Shown: piece by piece, positions 1-10,884 of the stretch
How the letters are laid out: the number at the start of each line of letters is the position of its first letter
How positions within the stretch are numbered: position 1 is the stretch's first letter
NCBI GenBank assembly: GCA_035771165.1
Contig: JAWNZC010000261.1
Location: forward strand, 537,001 to 601,000
Source of the DNA: Paragorgia papillata
Lineage: Eukaryota; Cnidaria; Anthozoa; Scleralcyonacea; Coralliidae
Direction: 5' to 3'
Length of the DNA: 64,000 nt
Made by a program: the position numbers and the translations under genes
Notes under the pieces: generated by a model
Seen by the model: only the letters and a program-made list of their open reading frames with translations
The model's database searches: none
Told to the model about the DNA's origin: nothing

Positions 1-621
1 ATTTCGCACATTGTTTAAAACGAGAACATCTTCTCTATATCGCATGGCAATGTCTAAAACATTGCTATCAAGGATAAGTTGTTGGAAAATGGGGGTTCTT
101 GAGATGCAGGGTCGTTTTGTCTGGGTGCAGCATTTGTTTTCTTCTTGAGTTGGCATAGCAATGCAGTGTCCACAGTTGCACCACTCAAGAAGAAGATTAT
201 CAGGTTGGAGGTTTGGTTGTTGGACTCCATCCCCACCTGCCATTTCCCCATTCACCAAACCAGCAAATGCTGCTGGCTGTCTTCTAAGAAGCTCTAATGC
301 AAGCCTTCTTAGAGTATCAACATTTAAGGCTTCCACGACGTTCTGAAATGAAATAAGATTCATAGATTAAAAACTAAAGGATATGAAATATAATAATTTA
401 GGGTAATTGTTGTAATAAGTTTTAGAGCCTTTTCAGGACTAAATTTATAATAAACAATAAAATGTTTACCTATAGCTACTCCTGTCTAAATAATGGTTTT
501 CACACCAACAGTTGTAATAAAGAAGTAAAATGTTTTTAACAACACTTCAAATTCTTACTTGTCAAACTATGTACAGTATTGGAGGGGCTGATTCGTGAAC
601 AGATGCTAAAGAGTGTGTTTG

Positions 622-755
622 CCCCCCCCCCCCCCCCCCTCCCCTCAGCAATTTTCAGGTCTTTCTTAGCCCCTTTGCTAGAGATATTGGGGGGCTTAGT
701 CCCCTTGCTAGAAATATTGAGGGGCTTAGTCCCCTTTGCTAGAAATATTGGGGGG
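622..755. repeat. poly-C tract and short tandem repeat in intron
   Basis: A run of 18 C is followed by about three imperfect copies of a roughly 30-40 bp unit containing TTGCTAGAAATATTG and GGGGCTTAGTCCCC. The second part of the unit is itself self-complementary. It lies in the intron of the P2X7-like pseudogene. The rest of 343-918 shows nothing else. Confidence 0.6.
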
Positions 756-1576
756 GGGGGGAGGGCTATAGCCCTCCTCAGTAGGTAACTTGAATAAGTC
801 ACCAGACTATCCTGAATACAGGCACAGTATATTTCTTATAGTGAAGCATGAAGCCCCATCCTCTCGCCAAATTGTTTTGAACTATTGAGAAACATGTAAC
901 GACAAAGGGTTTTCTTACAATGAATTGTTACTCATGATTAGCTTGGTTTTCAGCTGCATTCAGTTCTTCAACCAGTTGCCCTCTTCCTCTTCCAAGCCCT
1001 CTTCCACGCCCTCTTCTTGCACCTCTACCTTGTCCTCTTGCACCTCTTCCTTGTCCTCTTGCACCTCTGCCTTGTCCTCTTGCCCTTCCCCTACCTCCCC
1101 CTCTAGCACGACCTCTGCCACGTCCTCTCCCTCTTGCTTCTTCATCTTCATCTTCATCTGGCTTTCATTTTCTTCCATGGAGAAATCAGAATCCTAAAAC
1201 AGCACAGGGAGAGGGTAAACAGGATGCCAAATATTCTTATAGTGCAAAAGCAATCAAAATAACTAAATTGTCACGTCAATATTTATAGCCCTTTTGGTAA
1301 GGGTAACATCTAAACATGACACGAATTTAGGTTACTTTAGAAACCCAACTCAAATCTTTGAAAATCAATGGCGATTTTTGCGCAAGTATTTACCAACTGT
1401 TACTGGATGACCGTTCACCTTCTGATTGGTTTTAAATGTTGAACAAGATCAACCGATCTGCCAATAAATAAATAACTCAACTAGTCTTTGCGCGAACAAT
1501 ACCCAAAACAGACAAGAAGGACCGCGTGACACAAATAATTATGGCGCAGATGCCGTACTATAAAAGTCTAAATATA

Positions 1577-1724
1577 TATATGTTATTTACCGGCTGGGAG
1601 GTCCGTATAGAAAAATATTTGCCCGAGGTCTTAAAAAAGGCCCGAGGCCGCAGGCCGAGGGACATTTTTGAGACCGACGGCAAATATTTTTCTATACGGA
1701 CCGACCAAAACGGTAAATAACATA
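1577..1724. mobile_element. foldback MITE, about 148 bp
   Basis: This is an imperfect palindrome. The left end ATGTTATTTACCG and the right end CGGTAAATAACAT are complementary, and the arms continue through GGTCCGTATAGAAAAATATT. The GC-rich centre contains repeated GGCCGAGG words. It sits in the long intron 1194-2825, which otherwise holds only AT-rich sequence and a (TA)n run at about 2774-2793. Whether it moves is inferred from structure only. Confidence 0.6.
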
Positions 1725-3509
1725 TTTATTTTTTTGTTACATAATTAGATAAATTAACAAAATTGAATTAAGTTGCGTAATCGAGATGACATTCACGTGA
1801 TACTCAAAAGTCCAAAGTTTATCGTTCGACAGTCGTAAACAACTGCCGACATGTAGTCTGACAAGGAAGCTTGGAACCTTTTTTGTCATAAAAAAAACAT
1901 TCAAAACTCGAAGATCTATTTACGAAGGGAAGTCAAAATGCAGTCCAAGTGTTTTTAAAGTTTAGTTGATAAAGATTCTTCGTCGTTCTTCTTCGTCGCT
2001 TGCTCGTTTTTGGCTGTTCGCTTGGAAAGTCGCTTTCAATATTTGGCTGACTGCATGAAAATTGAAAGTGTGGTCCTCGAGTTTAAAGACGAAAATGCTG
2101 GTCAGTAAGCCATTTGTAATTTCAAGTTTCAAGGACATGAGACGATGAGTTTGGCATGTGGAAAATGGTGGAAAATGTTTGGCTAAAAGGTAAAAGACTT
2201 GTAGCGGTTTTGTTGAGTATAGCGGTTGGCGGATAACAGAAGAAAGACAGTTTAGTGTCAAAAGGTTTCACTGAGCTTTTCTATCTTAATCTCGTGGTAC
2301 GATTTTTTATATATGTTTCTATATAGTTTCATTTAGTGATTCAAAATACTGTGTTCACAAGTTTGTGTATGTTTTTCCTACCGTTTTAAACTGTTTTCTT
2401 TATAAATGTCAACTCGAAAATTTTGCTTTGTCACAGTTTTCCCAGCGTTTCTTTTAAAATTCGCTGTTTACACATGAAGTTGTCAAAGCCATTTGGATAA
2501 TAGAACTGATTTGCATCCCCGTAGCTCTCTGTTGAATTTATTTTTTCTGTGGCAAGCGAAATAGTTATGAAAATCGGACAATTTTAAATGAATTTTAAAA
2601 TTAAATTTAGGATTCCGTGACCGTGGTCAGATATCGTAAAAAACTGCCCGCTCACGCAGCCAATCAAATTGCAGCATTACCTAGGATTCCGCCCGCTCAC
2701 GATTGATAAAAAAATAAACGAAATTATTAGCGTCGCGCACTAAAAAGATACCAGTAAAAACTAGAAATAACTTATATATATATATATATATACTTGGATT
2801 CAAAACATAGTCTTAATGAACTTACCGTCTTTTCACTGTCGCTTTCTTGAACTCTCCTGTTGTTCATGCAGACCCCAAAGTCTTCGCCGTGGCACGCGCT
2901 CGAACCAAAATTCTTTAAACTCCTGCACGGACAGAAATTTCTTCCCTTTTCTCGAAGACAGTGGCCGCGACATGTGCATGTAGTTATATTATCTACGTTA
3001 GGCAATGCCGCGACCTCCTCTATTTGACTTTCTTCCAACTCTTCAAGCGTGAAGCTCTCTTCCATTGCGTCGGCCATGACTGATCATGTGACGTATTTCG
3101 AAGGAGGAATACTTCATGTTATGCAATTTATGTGGATCAAAACATTAGATGTAAACAAACCCCGCACATGCGCAGAACGGACTGTAACCCCCCTTTAATG
3201 TTTCATTCTTTATATACCAACCTGCAGTACATTCCGCTATAGGAAAAGTAAGTTATCTTTGGAGCAAATTGATTGATGACAGCATGAAAACTTTCAAGGG
3301 AACGTGTCTGAGCCTCATGTGAAACCTGAAGGATTCCATTCACTAAACGTTTATTGGTTAATGCTTTTTCAAGTTGTTCATATTCAGGAGAATCTGAAAA
3401 ATATATAACACAATATTATACCTCAACTGTAAATTGTCCAGTCAGAAAGCTTGATTTGTACCATGTGACCAGTCAATTAATCATCGAAGTACCCCTCAAA
3501 AGTAATATT

Positions 3510-4080
3510 AAGGACCTTTAGCAAACACAACGGGAAAGTCGTGATAACGTCCTTCGTACAAAAGAAATTTAAATCTAAAACAAAGACAATGAACAATTTG
3601 AAGTCCCAAGAGTAATCCCTGCACCGTCCTCGTTGTGGATACAACGTCAACTGATGCATTTTCACGTATTGAGGACGACCTTGAGTGAAAGCTGTTGGGT
3701 GAATTTGACGTTAACCTATATATCTTTTAAAGGCCCTAAAGCTTTTTGAAGGTCGAGACATATACATGAAGCCCAAGAAATGCCGTGTCAGTGATGCATG
3801 ATTTCTTTTAAATGTCGTTTAAATTCAGATTGCTCGCTTCGTTCTAGCTTTGTCTAAAATCTTTGAAAGGTGGTGTTTGAAAAAATAGTTAACGTCAAAC
3901 TCGCCCAACAACAACTTTCACTGCATGTGTATAATACATCGTTATGCGTACACTAAGATTCTTTCGTTGAGGTAACATGTCCAACGAGGACAATGCATGA
4001 ATTCATGATATTTTGGATTTTACATTGTATGAATTGAAGGCGTCGTCACTGACGTTCCCGTTGTCTTTGCTAAAGGTCCC
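3510..4080. mobile_element. MITE with ~50 bp TIRs
   Basis: The inner ends AGGACCTTTAGCAAACACAA (left) and, on the other strand, GGGACCTTTAGCAAAGACAA (right) form terminal inverted repeats extending about 50 bp with mismatches. TAATATT flanks the element directly at 3503-3509 and 4081-4087, a plausible target duplication. The interior holds a second inverted segment around GTCCTCGTTG. There is no coding capacity, and 3078-3500 carries no gene. Confidence 0.65.
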
Positions 4081-4539
4081 TAATATTCCTAGTCTCCTTC
4101 GCACCCGTCAGTTCGGGTTCGTTCTCACTCCCCTCAACTACCGGCTGCTTACCCGAGCAGCAAATTCCTTTCCAAATGTTGACCAATCAGAATCAGACTT
4201 CCAATATCTGGAAACCTGAGTACCTGACCTTCGACCTTGAGGCTTGAGCTGATCGTTTGAACAAATATTTCGAAACTATTGCTTATAGTTTAGTAAAAAT
4301 TTAAATAGAATCAATAAGATGACGTTGTATTAACTGTGAATTGCAATATGAATACATGTACATGAAATAAAGTTAAAAGGGCCACTGCCTGGAATATGAA
4401 GCTGAATATATGTAAACTCGGGGCTGCTACCCAGACATGGCCAATTCAAACATCCCGTAGAATTTATTGTCCGCTAGATATATGTCGCCGACACTTGTAG
4501 ATTTTCTAAAGCTCTTCGCACAGATTTATTTACACGACC

Positions 4540-4850
4540 AGCAAGAACATATTCATAATACCATTCTTCGTAAATTTTGTGAGGCTCTGAGCTATAGTAA
4601 GCGAAATATTAGCTTTCAAGTAAACTGAATCGGGCAGTCGGCCAGTCTCTTCAGACATTGTTAATAAACACCTTACAATCTCAAATTTCTCTTAAACGCT
4701 CTTACGCTTTACACGGACTTTCATACTTATTTGTTTGCATAGGCAGCAAGAACATAGTCAAAACAATATTCTTCGTAAATTTTGTAAAGCTCTGAGCCAT
4801 AGTAAGCGAAATGTTAGCTTTCAAGTAAACTAATTCAGACAGTCGGTTCA
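4540..4850. repeat. direct repeat, two ~105-bp copies ~200 bp apart
   Basis: The copies at about 4540-4645 and 4743-4850 share blocks such as CAGCAAGAACATA, ATTCTTCGTAAATTTTGT and TAGCTTTCAAGTAAACT, in the same orientation with a few substitutions. No open frame or splice signals explain it. The flanking 4100-4540 region shows no gene. Confidence 0.6.
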
Positions 4851-4929
4851 GACACTAAATATGCACCTAAATATTATGAGCTTTTGTTTACAATCTCAAA
4901 TTTCCCTTATTAACGTATGAAGCGTTATT

Positions 4930-5165
4930 CCTGTCAAAATTAGATTTCAAATTATGTTATTCAAATACTCAAATTGTATTTTAGATATCTGAAATACAAA
5001 TTAAGTTTTTGAATAATATAATTTAGATTAACCCGTGAACCTAAATTATATTATTCAAATACTCGATTTGTATTTCAGATATCTAAAATACAATTTGAGC
5101 ATTTGAATAATATAATTTAGATTAACGATGAACCTAAATTATATTATTCAAATATTCAAATTCTT
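4930..5165. repeat. AT-rich interleaved palindromes
   Basis: Several copies of AAATTATATTATTCAAATA and its reverse complement alternate around TAGATATCT cores, so the segment can fold into large AT hairpins. No gene is present between here and the minisatellite. Confidence 0.6.
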
Positions 5166-5337
5166 CGCCTAAATTAATATGTTCGGCTGTCGCTCAATTT
5201 TTAGTCCGTTGCGACAGCACTCAAATTGCTCAACTCTCAAGCAATTCAAAGATGGTGGAAACAAAAGAACAACATTCGATCATACGGAGCCCGATTAGTG
5301 CCATACTAATTTTGTGCTTGATATTACCAATATCGTG

Positions 5338-6075
5338 CTTAGTTTTCTTTTTCTTGCCCTTAGTTTTTTTTCTCGCCCTTAGTTTTTTTTCTCGCCGCTA
5401 GTTTTTTTTCTCGCCCCTAGTTTTTTTTCTCGCCCTTAGTTTTTTTTCTCGCGCTTAGTTTTTTTTCTCGCCCTTAGTTTTTTTTCTCGCCCTTAGTTTT
5501 TTTTCTCGCCCTTAGTTTTTTTTCTCGTCCTTAGTTTTTCTTCTCGCGCTTAGTTTTTTTTCTCGCCCTTAGTTTTTTTTCTCGCGCTTAGTTTTTTTTC
5601 TCGCCCTTAGTTTTTTTTCTCGCGCTTAGTTTTTTTTCTCGCGCTTAGTTTTTTTTCTCGCCCTTAGTTTTTCTTCTCGCCCTTAGTTTTTTTTCTTGCC
5701 CTTAGTTTTTTTTCTCGCGCTTAGTTTTTTTTCTCGCGCTCAGTTTTTTTTCTCGCCCTTAGTTTTTTTTCTCGCCCTTAGTTTTTTTTCTCGCGCTCAG
5801 TTTTTTTTCTCGCCCTTAGTTTTTTTTCTCGCCCTTAGTTTTTTTTCTCGCGCTTAGTTTTTTTTCTCGCCCTTAGTTTTTTTTCTCGCGCTTAGTTTTT
5901 TTTCTCGCGCTTAGTTTTTTTTCTCGCCCTTAGTTTTTCTTCTCGCGCTTAGTTTTTTTTCTCGCGCTTAGTTTTTTTTCTCGCGCTTAGTTTTTTTTCT
6001 CGCCCTTAGTTTTTTTCTCGCGCTTAGTTTTTTTTCTCGCCCTTAGTTTTTTTTCTTGCGCTTGACTTTTTTTTT
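5338..6075. repeat. 19-bp minisatellite, about 38 copies
   Basis: The unit is TTAGTTTTTTTTCTCGCCC, with variants ending CGCGC, CGCCGC or CGTCC. It is very regular over about 735 bp, with only point variants and one or two unit-length changes. The strand bias is extreme: the T-run lies on the plus strand throughout. Confidence 0.95.
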
Positions 6076-6141
6076 ACCGATGAGCTATTGTTTGCTGGCT
6101 CATTCCTACAATTGGAGTGTTATTGGGCTGAAAGTTGAAAC

Positions 6142-6339
6142 ATGGCGAACTTGAATATCGTTAGTTTTGTAATTATTTTGCTCGTAATCGGAGATACATT
6201 TATATGTTACGCAGTGTTACCTCCCTATGTCTCTGAAATGCCATTTCCTGCGTTCTGGCGAAAGATTCTCGTAGAATTGCAATGGTCAGAAAACAAACTT
6301 TTTTGTCTAAAATGTTACAGGTTCTTGTTTAGAAATTAG
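6142..6339 (+). CDS. short ORF with signal-peptide-like start, uncertain
   Basis: This 65-residue frame begins MANLNIVSFVIILLVIGD, a hydrophobic stretch resembling a secretory signal, followed by TFICYAVLPPYVSEMPFPAFW. It could be a first exon of a secreted protein; the frame closes at 6339 with no convincing partner exon. I do not recognise a family, and it may be chance. Confidence 0.25.
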   Translation: MANLNIVSFVIILLVIGDTFICYAVLPPYVSEMPFPAFWRKILVELQWSENKLFCLKCYRFLFRN

Positions 6340-6578
6340 CAGGTTTCTACATGAAGAACAAAAGTAGAGATTTTCTGAGGGTGCGAAAGGCTATTTTCGG
6401 TAGAAACGCTGCTTGCAAATACAATGGCTATAGATGCAACATTGTAGATTTCATCTTATGTCATATGATAGAAAAAAAAAACAATTGATGAAAAGTGTTT
6501 AATGTAAATTTAACTTTTGACAAATCAATGTTTATAATTCTTTTCTGAACTAAAATTTGAATTAATCTGAATAACAAG

Positions 6579-9500
6579 TTAATCTGAATCTGAATCTGAA
6601 CTATCATAATCACTATCAGTACTGTTCTCGACGTCACTGTCGCATTCTTCCAGATCTACTGCTGGTAATTTAAATAAGTTGGCAGCAGCATCCACCTCTT
6701 CCTCAGTCCCCATCATTCCAGCGTTGTCTTCAAACTCTTCTTGTTCACATAACGATTCATCTTCCATTTCCTGATCGTGAACATTGACAGAAGAACCAAC
6801 CTGTATGGACACATCTACACAATGTGCCCTCCCTTCTGCGTTAGATGGTCGTTTATTTGCAATGGACATCTTTCGCCTTGGTTTTGCGAGCCACTGCTTC
6901 AGAGTAGAATCGATTAATGCTGTTGAATCTTTTACTTCTGGACCGTTGATGGAAATATGGAGTAGCGATTCCAGCATGTCCTTCTTTAAGCGCGACCTTA
7001 CTCGCGTCTTCACTCTCTTGACACAAGAAGCTCCTCGTTCAGGCCAAGCACTACTCACAGGAATGGACAAGCACAACTCCGCCACTTCCAACAGGAGAGG
7101 GAAAAGATACTGGAGAGTTGCTCGCATTTTCATAAGGTATTCAAGCACCCATTCTGTCGGTGTTTGGGCAATCAGATTCCTCTTGACTGGTGGCGTCAGT
7201 ATCTCGGCTGGGATATCATCCTTGATGGCCAGGAGATTATATTTGAACTTTCTCCACTCGCATATTAGCTCTTCTTTTTTTTCATCTTTGGCTTTGACCT
7301 CCATTTCTTGGTAGAAATGATCTGCCAAAATAACAATATCCTTCATACCATACTCTTTAAATACTGGCTCCGACTTGTTTGGGACAGCTAAAGGATTGAA
7401 GATTCTGAAGGCTGTTAAGACTGGGATGCTTCCATCAAATCTATTGTTAATGTTATCCCTTAAAGCTGCAACATAAGCCTTCGTCAAAGTCGTGAGCTGC
7501 TTCTCATCCGAAGCTACAAGTGGTCGCATATCACATTGGGAAAGTCTGCCACCCTCTGAAAGATCTTTCTTCAAATTCGTCAGTGGTTTCTCCTCATCAA
7601 CAATTGCTCCAAGTTCATCCAAGGTAAACTTAATGGCAGGATCAATGGCTGCAAACGAAACAGCTCCTTTTTGAAAGGCTCTGCTGAGATGGGCAAGAAT
7701 TGGGATTGCTTCATTGAGAAAATATACAGCACCTAGGAATTTGACATTTCCTACTTGTTTCAGAAGACCAATTGCTGCCGAGTCATTCTCCTCCTTTAAC
7801 TGTCGAAGAGTTTGTGTCAATGCTGCGAAATCGTTATGGACCCCCTCTATAGCTCTTTCGGTGGACAGCCAACGGGTCCGGCTTTGTGAAAACGCTTACT
7901 TAGTTTCTTCTTTCCACGTCTGGTCATAGCATTAGTGACTCCAAGTTCACTTGCATTCATTACAGCCTTTGCATATTTTGCAGCTTTTTTTCGGCGAGTT
8001 TTTGAAAAGGGACCAAAGTTGTATGAGAATTTTCTCCATTGTTAGTATGTATGAAACAGAATTGTTTGCATCGCCACAAGCCAAAGCTAATCGATGGGCA
8101 ATGCATTGAACATTTATAAGAGGCTTGTTATCTGAGCGAAGTTTAGCTGCCACGCCATTCTTCTTTCCCGTCATCACAGATGCTCCATCACTTGCAAAGC
8201 TTGCAAGCTTAGATTTTTCCAATTTGCTATCTTCAAGTTGTTGATTGAGAACAGTCCAAATGGTATTGGCATCTGCTGACTGTGAATTCTGAAACAGGTC
8301 ATTTGCAGACAGAAAATCTGTTGTAGCTTTATTGGTTTGTGGGTCAACATACTTAATGAAAGTTAGCAACTGTTCTTGATTAGAAATGTCGCAAACTTCA
8401 TCACACAGTAATCCAAACCAATTTGCTTTTCTGCACTTCTCTGCCACTTGTGATTTAATTTGATACCCCAGCGCTAAGAAGATTTCTCTGAATGATCCAG
8501 CTGAGCGATGCTGAAAATATTTCATATCTGTCAATCCTAATCGTTCAAGCACGTCCCAAAAGCTGGAAATTTTGAAGTTTGGTTACTCTTCTTTTGCTAG
8601 CCAATATATTGCCAGAAAAGCATTGTAATACACAGCATCGTTTTTCTGTTCTTTCCTGTCAAGTTCTGCCTGGAATGGAGAGGTTCTGTTAATCAGTTCA
8701 CACATTATTGCAGTTTTATGCTGTTGACTATTGGCATGTTCCTCTACTGCTTTACGTTTAAAGCGGACTCCAGCCTGAAGATTAAACTTCTTGCACTTGT
8801 TTTTTGCATTTTCAGTATTGTGCTTTCGGCAAATGAAACAGAACATGCCCTCACCTTCCTCGTAAATAAGCCAATTATATCCCGTTTTTTCACAGTAAGT
8901 TAATTTATTATCTGTTATCCAAGCATGTTGAAAACGATCACCTTTTGTACTTATACGCTTCACCTCATCTGGATTCAGGTTGGTACATTTCTTGTTTTTG
9001 CACGAGTAGAAACTGTGTACTTTGTTATTGTGGCTGAATGATTCATTGACATATTTTATGGCACCAGCCTCATCTATTGTAGCTGGTAAACGTCTGGTTT
9101 CTTTGGCTTTATTTGAGTTTGAATCAGCTGCAGTAAAAGATGCACTTTCTGTTACTGTTTGAGTTTCATTTTTATCTTTGTCCACTTGAACATCACCATC
9201 TAAAAAAATCATAAATAATATTTTGTGAACAAAAGTGTGATAATGCAAGTGCACTCTTCTCAACCTCTTTGGAAAATCTGAATAATTTTTGAACCTCGAC
9301 AGGTATGTGTAATGTGTACATAAATACATGGCACCCCAATGTATTTATGTACCCCAATGTATCTATGAAATATATTTTATTATATCTTTATTCATTTAAC
9401 AACATTGTAGTGTCACTGTGAACTGGTATATGGTACTATTATAAAATAGTTTTAAATTATTTTGTCATGACAGCCAGACTGTGTTGAAACAGAATTTATA

Positions 9501-9702
9501 ATTATATGCATTTTATCACTGACCCGTGACAAGAAAACATTGACCCGTGACGATTATTTAATATTAAAAACAATAGGTAATAATGTACACTACCTGTGTT
9601 GTCCATTCTTCTCTGCTTGTGAGTGAAAAATGCATCAAAAGCTGATGACTGAAAGCCTGTTGAATTTCCTCTGCCATACTTTTTACTCGCCATGTTTTCC
9701 AA
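6579..9702 (-). pseudogene. hAT-family transposase, decayed (ZNF862-like type)
   Basis: Exon 1 (9702-9594) is followed by an intron with a GTAGTG donor and TTTTTTTAG acceptor, and exon 2 opens at 9199. In order come a zinc finger with CFICRKH and HANSQQH, a hAT core with LLCDEVCD and SFASDGASVMTG (expected catalytic Asp positions), the CIAHRLAL motif, and near the C-terminus a hAT dimerisation region (SSAWPERGASCVKR). The tail is acidic and Ser/Asp-rich. There are three breaks: an in-frame TAA at 8583-8585, a frameshift at the seven-base homopolymer 7985-7991, and a second frameshift near 7876-7884. Each neighbouring piece keeps strong family similarity, so decay is recent. The terminal repeats were not identified. 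Confidence 0.85.
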
Positions 9703-10089
9703 TTTTCACCCGCCATGTTTGTTGGGCCTTAATGCAAATATGTTATGAAGTATCGCATAAGATAGATCGGCGACCGCTGATCGTTCAAATTACTTTTTCG
9801 AGTTGCGAGAAAATGGCAAGAGAAATTTCAAAACAATGTGAAATATTTATACGACATAAACTCGTGAGTCATGAACACTATTTTATAAGTTTACTATAGA
9901 AAACGAAAACACTATTACCTAACTTGTCATTTTAAATAATTATACACATGCTCGATAGACAATACTTAAATTATTTTTTATTAAAAGTTTTATACGTGGC
10001 TCAGAAAAATTTACCAGACACAAAAAAAATAGCCGGCGGTCTTAGGCCAAACAGGCGGCGGTAAACCGCCGGTAACCGCCTATTAATGA
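9703..10089. other. non-coding gap between hAT gene and integrase gene
   Basis: AT-rich sequence without supported genes. The only structure is a short GC-rich self-complementary patch at about 10054-10079 (GGCGGTAAACCGCC). It probably includes the left end of the integrase-gene element and the 5' flank of the hAT copy, but neither border could be fixed. Confidence 0.4.
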
Positions 10090-10228
10090 AAACACTGTCT
10101 ACCTACTCTACAACAAGGGAATGTCGAACGTGAAGATATCATTGAACGTTACTTTCATTTGGGAATGAATTACAAAGAGATCTTACTGCTGATTGGATTA
10201 ATGCATGGTTATTATTTGAGTATGCGTC
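10090..10228 (+). pseudogene. integrase-core gene, 5' fragment cut by the Polinton
   Basis: An open frame reads into the Polinton edge and includes DIIERYFHLGMNYKEILLL. It stops mid-codon at the left target duplication. The same frame resumes exactly at 30507 after the right duplication, so this is the upstream part of the gene at 30507-31255. The motif resembles the N-terminal helical region of a multi-copy metazoan integrase-core family. A stop lies just upstream at 10084-10089, so the exon starts inside this segment. Confidence 0.7.
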
Positions 10229-10537
10229 AGTAGTGTTAATATGCCGATCGAGACCTCAGTTTTGAAAACCCCCCATCCTGGAATTCTTTTCCAAGATGGT
10301 CCGATCCCAACCTCAGTTTTGAAAAACCCCCTCCTGGATTTTTTTTCTAAGATGGCCGCAAAGGTTTCTGGGATTTTTTTTCTAAGATGGCCGCAAAGGT
10401 TTCTGGGTTTTTTTTTCTAAGATGGCTGCCAAGTTTTTTGGATTTTTTGGGATTGGGTTTCCAAGATGGCTGCCAAGTTTTTGGGAATTTTTGGGATTTG
10501 GGGGGATTTGGGGGTTTGCAAAGGTTTTAAAATTTAA
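10229..10537 (+). repeat. Polinton left TIR with internal subrepeats
   Basis: It matches the right TIR (30193-30500, inverted) almost base for base, with small length changes in T/G runs. Five tandem subrepeats of about 30-45 bp each contain AAGATGG, mostly AAGATGGCCGC or AAGATGGCTGCC, followed by T-rich spacers. Confidence 0.95.
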
Positions 10538-10573
10538 ATTGTATGTTTGTTTTTTAAAAACCAAGAAAATAAA

Positions 10574-10846
10574 ATGCCAAAAGAAAGAACTAGGTACAGA
10601 GGTGAGCACCACCAGGTAATGCAACCAATTGTTTGTGGGATTTGCCAAAAAGCACTGAACACAGAAACCATACTAAGGTTGCACATGAAGGTGGAACATA
10701 AAGAAACACCATTTCCCAAAAACACCATTTACGGATGTGCAACATGTCCCAAAACCTTTAACACAGAAAAGGAGTCAAAAACCCACTGTCAAACCCATTC
10801 AAAAAGATACAGAACCAAAAAAAAAAATCTGAAACCCTCCTTCTAA
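10574..10846 (+). CDS. two-finger C2H2 protein
   Basis: This 90-residue protein has two fingers: C-x2-C-x12-H-x4-H in CGICQKALNTETILRLHMK, and C-x2-C-x12-H-x3-H beginning CATCPKTFNTEKESKTH. It ends in a basic tail (KRYRTKKKN). I start it at the ATG preceded by AATAAA, the pattern seen at the element's other genes, rather than nine codons upstream. It is the first gene inside the left TIR and converges with polymerase B across a perfect hairpin. It is probably a DNA-binding regulator of the element; that role is inferred. Confidence 0.75.
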   Translation: MPKERTRYRGEHHQVMQPIVCGICQKALNTETILRLHMKVEHKETPFPKNTIYGCATCPKTFNTEKESKTHCQTHSKRYRTKKKNLKPSF

Positions 10847-10847
10847 A

Positions 10848-10871
10848 ATTTGTATTCTTTTGAATACAAAT
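10848..10871. terminator. 3' hairpin between C2H2 gene and polB
   Basis: A perfect 10-bp stem (ATTTGTATTC / GAATACAAAT) with a TTTT loop starts two bases after the C2H2 stop and 14 bases before the polB stop. Its position between convergent genes suggests an mRNA end-forming signal for both. Confidence 0.6.
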
Positions 10872-10884
10872 CTTAAATTTTAAT

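Larger units (their letters stand above)
1..3077 (-). pseudogene. P2X7-ballast-like Cys-rich gene, broken, 3' end beyond window
   Basis: Three exons can be followed on the minus strand. Exon 1 (3077-2826) starts MADAMEESFTLEELEE and encodes a Cys-rich block (CTCRGHC, CPC, CHGEDFGVC), ending at a GTAAGT donor. Exon 2 (1193-919) follows a TTTTAG acceptor and encodes an Arg-Gly-rich (RGRGARGQG) stretch. Exon 3 (342-1) follows TTTCAG and encodes WCNCGHCIAMPTQEENKCC, the Cys/His cluster typical of the P2X7 cytoplasmic ballast domain; it runs off the window. Two breaks are visible. The RG frame is one base out of the exon 2 entry frame near the GATGAA repeat (about 1150), and an in-frame TAA lies at 928-930 just before the GTAAGA donor. 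Exon phases otherwise match. The function of these invertebrate proteins is unknown to me. A second member lies at 58984-59469. Confidence 0.65.

Noticed and set aside
960..1178. Acidic EVQEDK-repeat frame on the minus strand
   Set aside because: It is the shifted reading of the RG-rich exon; only the RG frame joins to the next exon in phase.
4013..4219. 68-residue plus-strand frame
   Set aside because: Spans the end of a MITE; no domain and not continued by splice sites.
5338..6075. CRISPR-like array
   Set aside because: Direct tandem units without spacers, in a clearly eukaryotic context.
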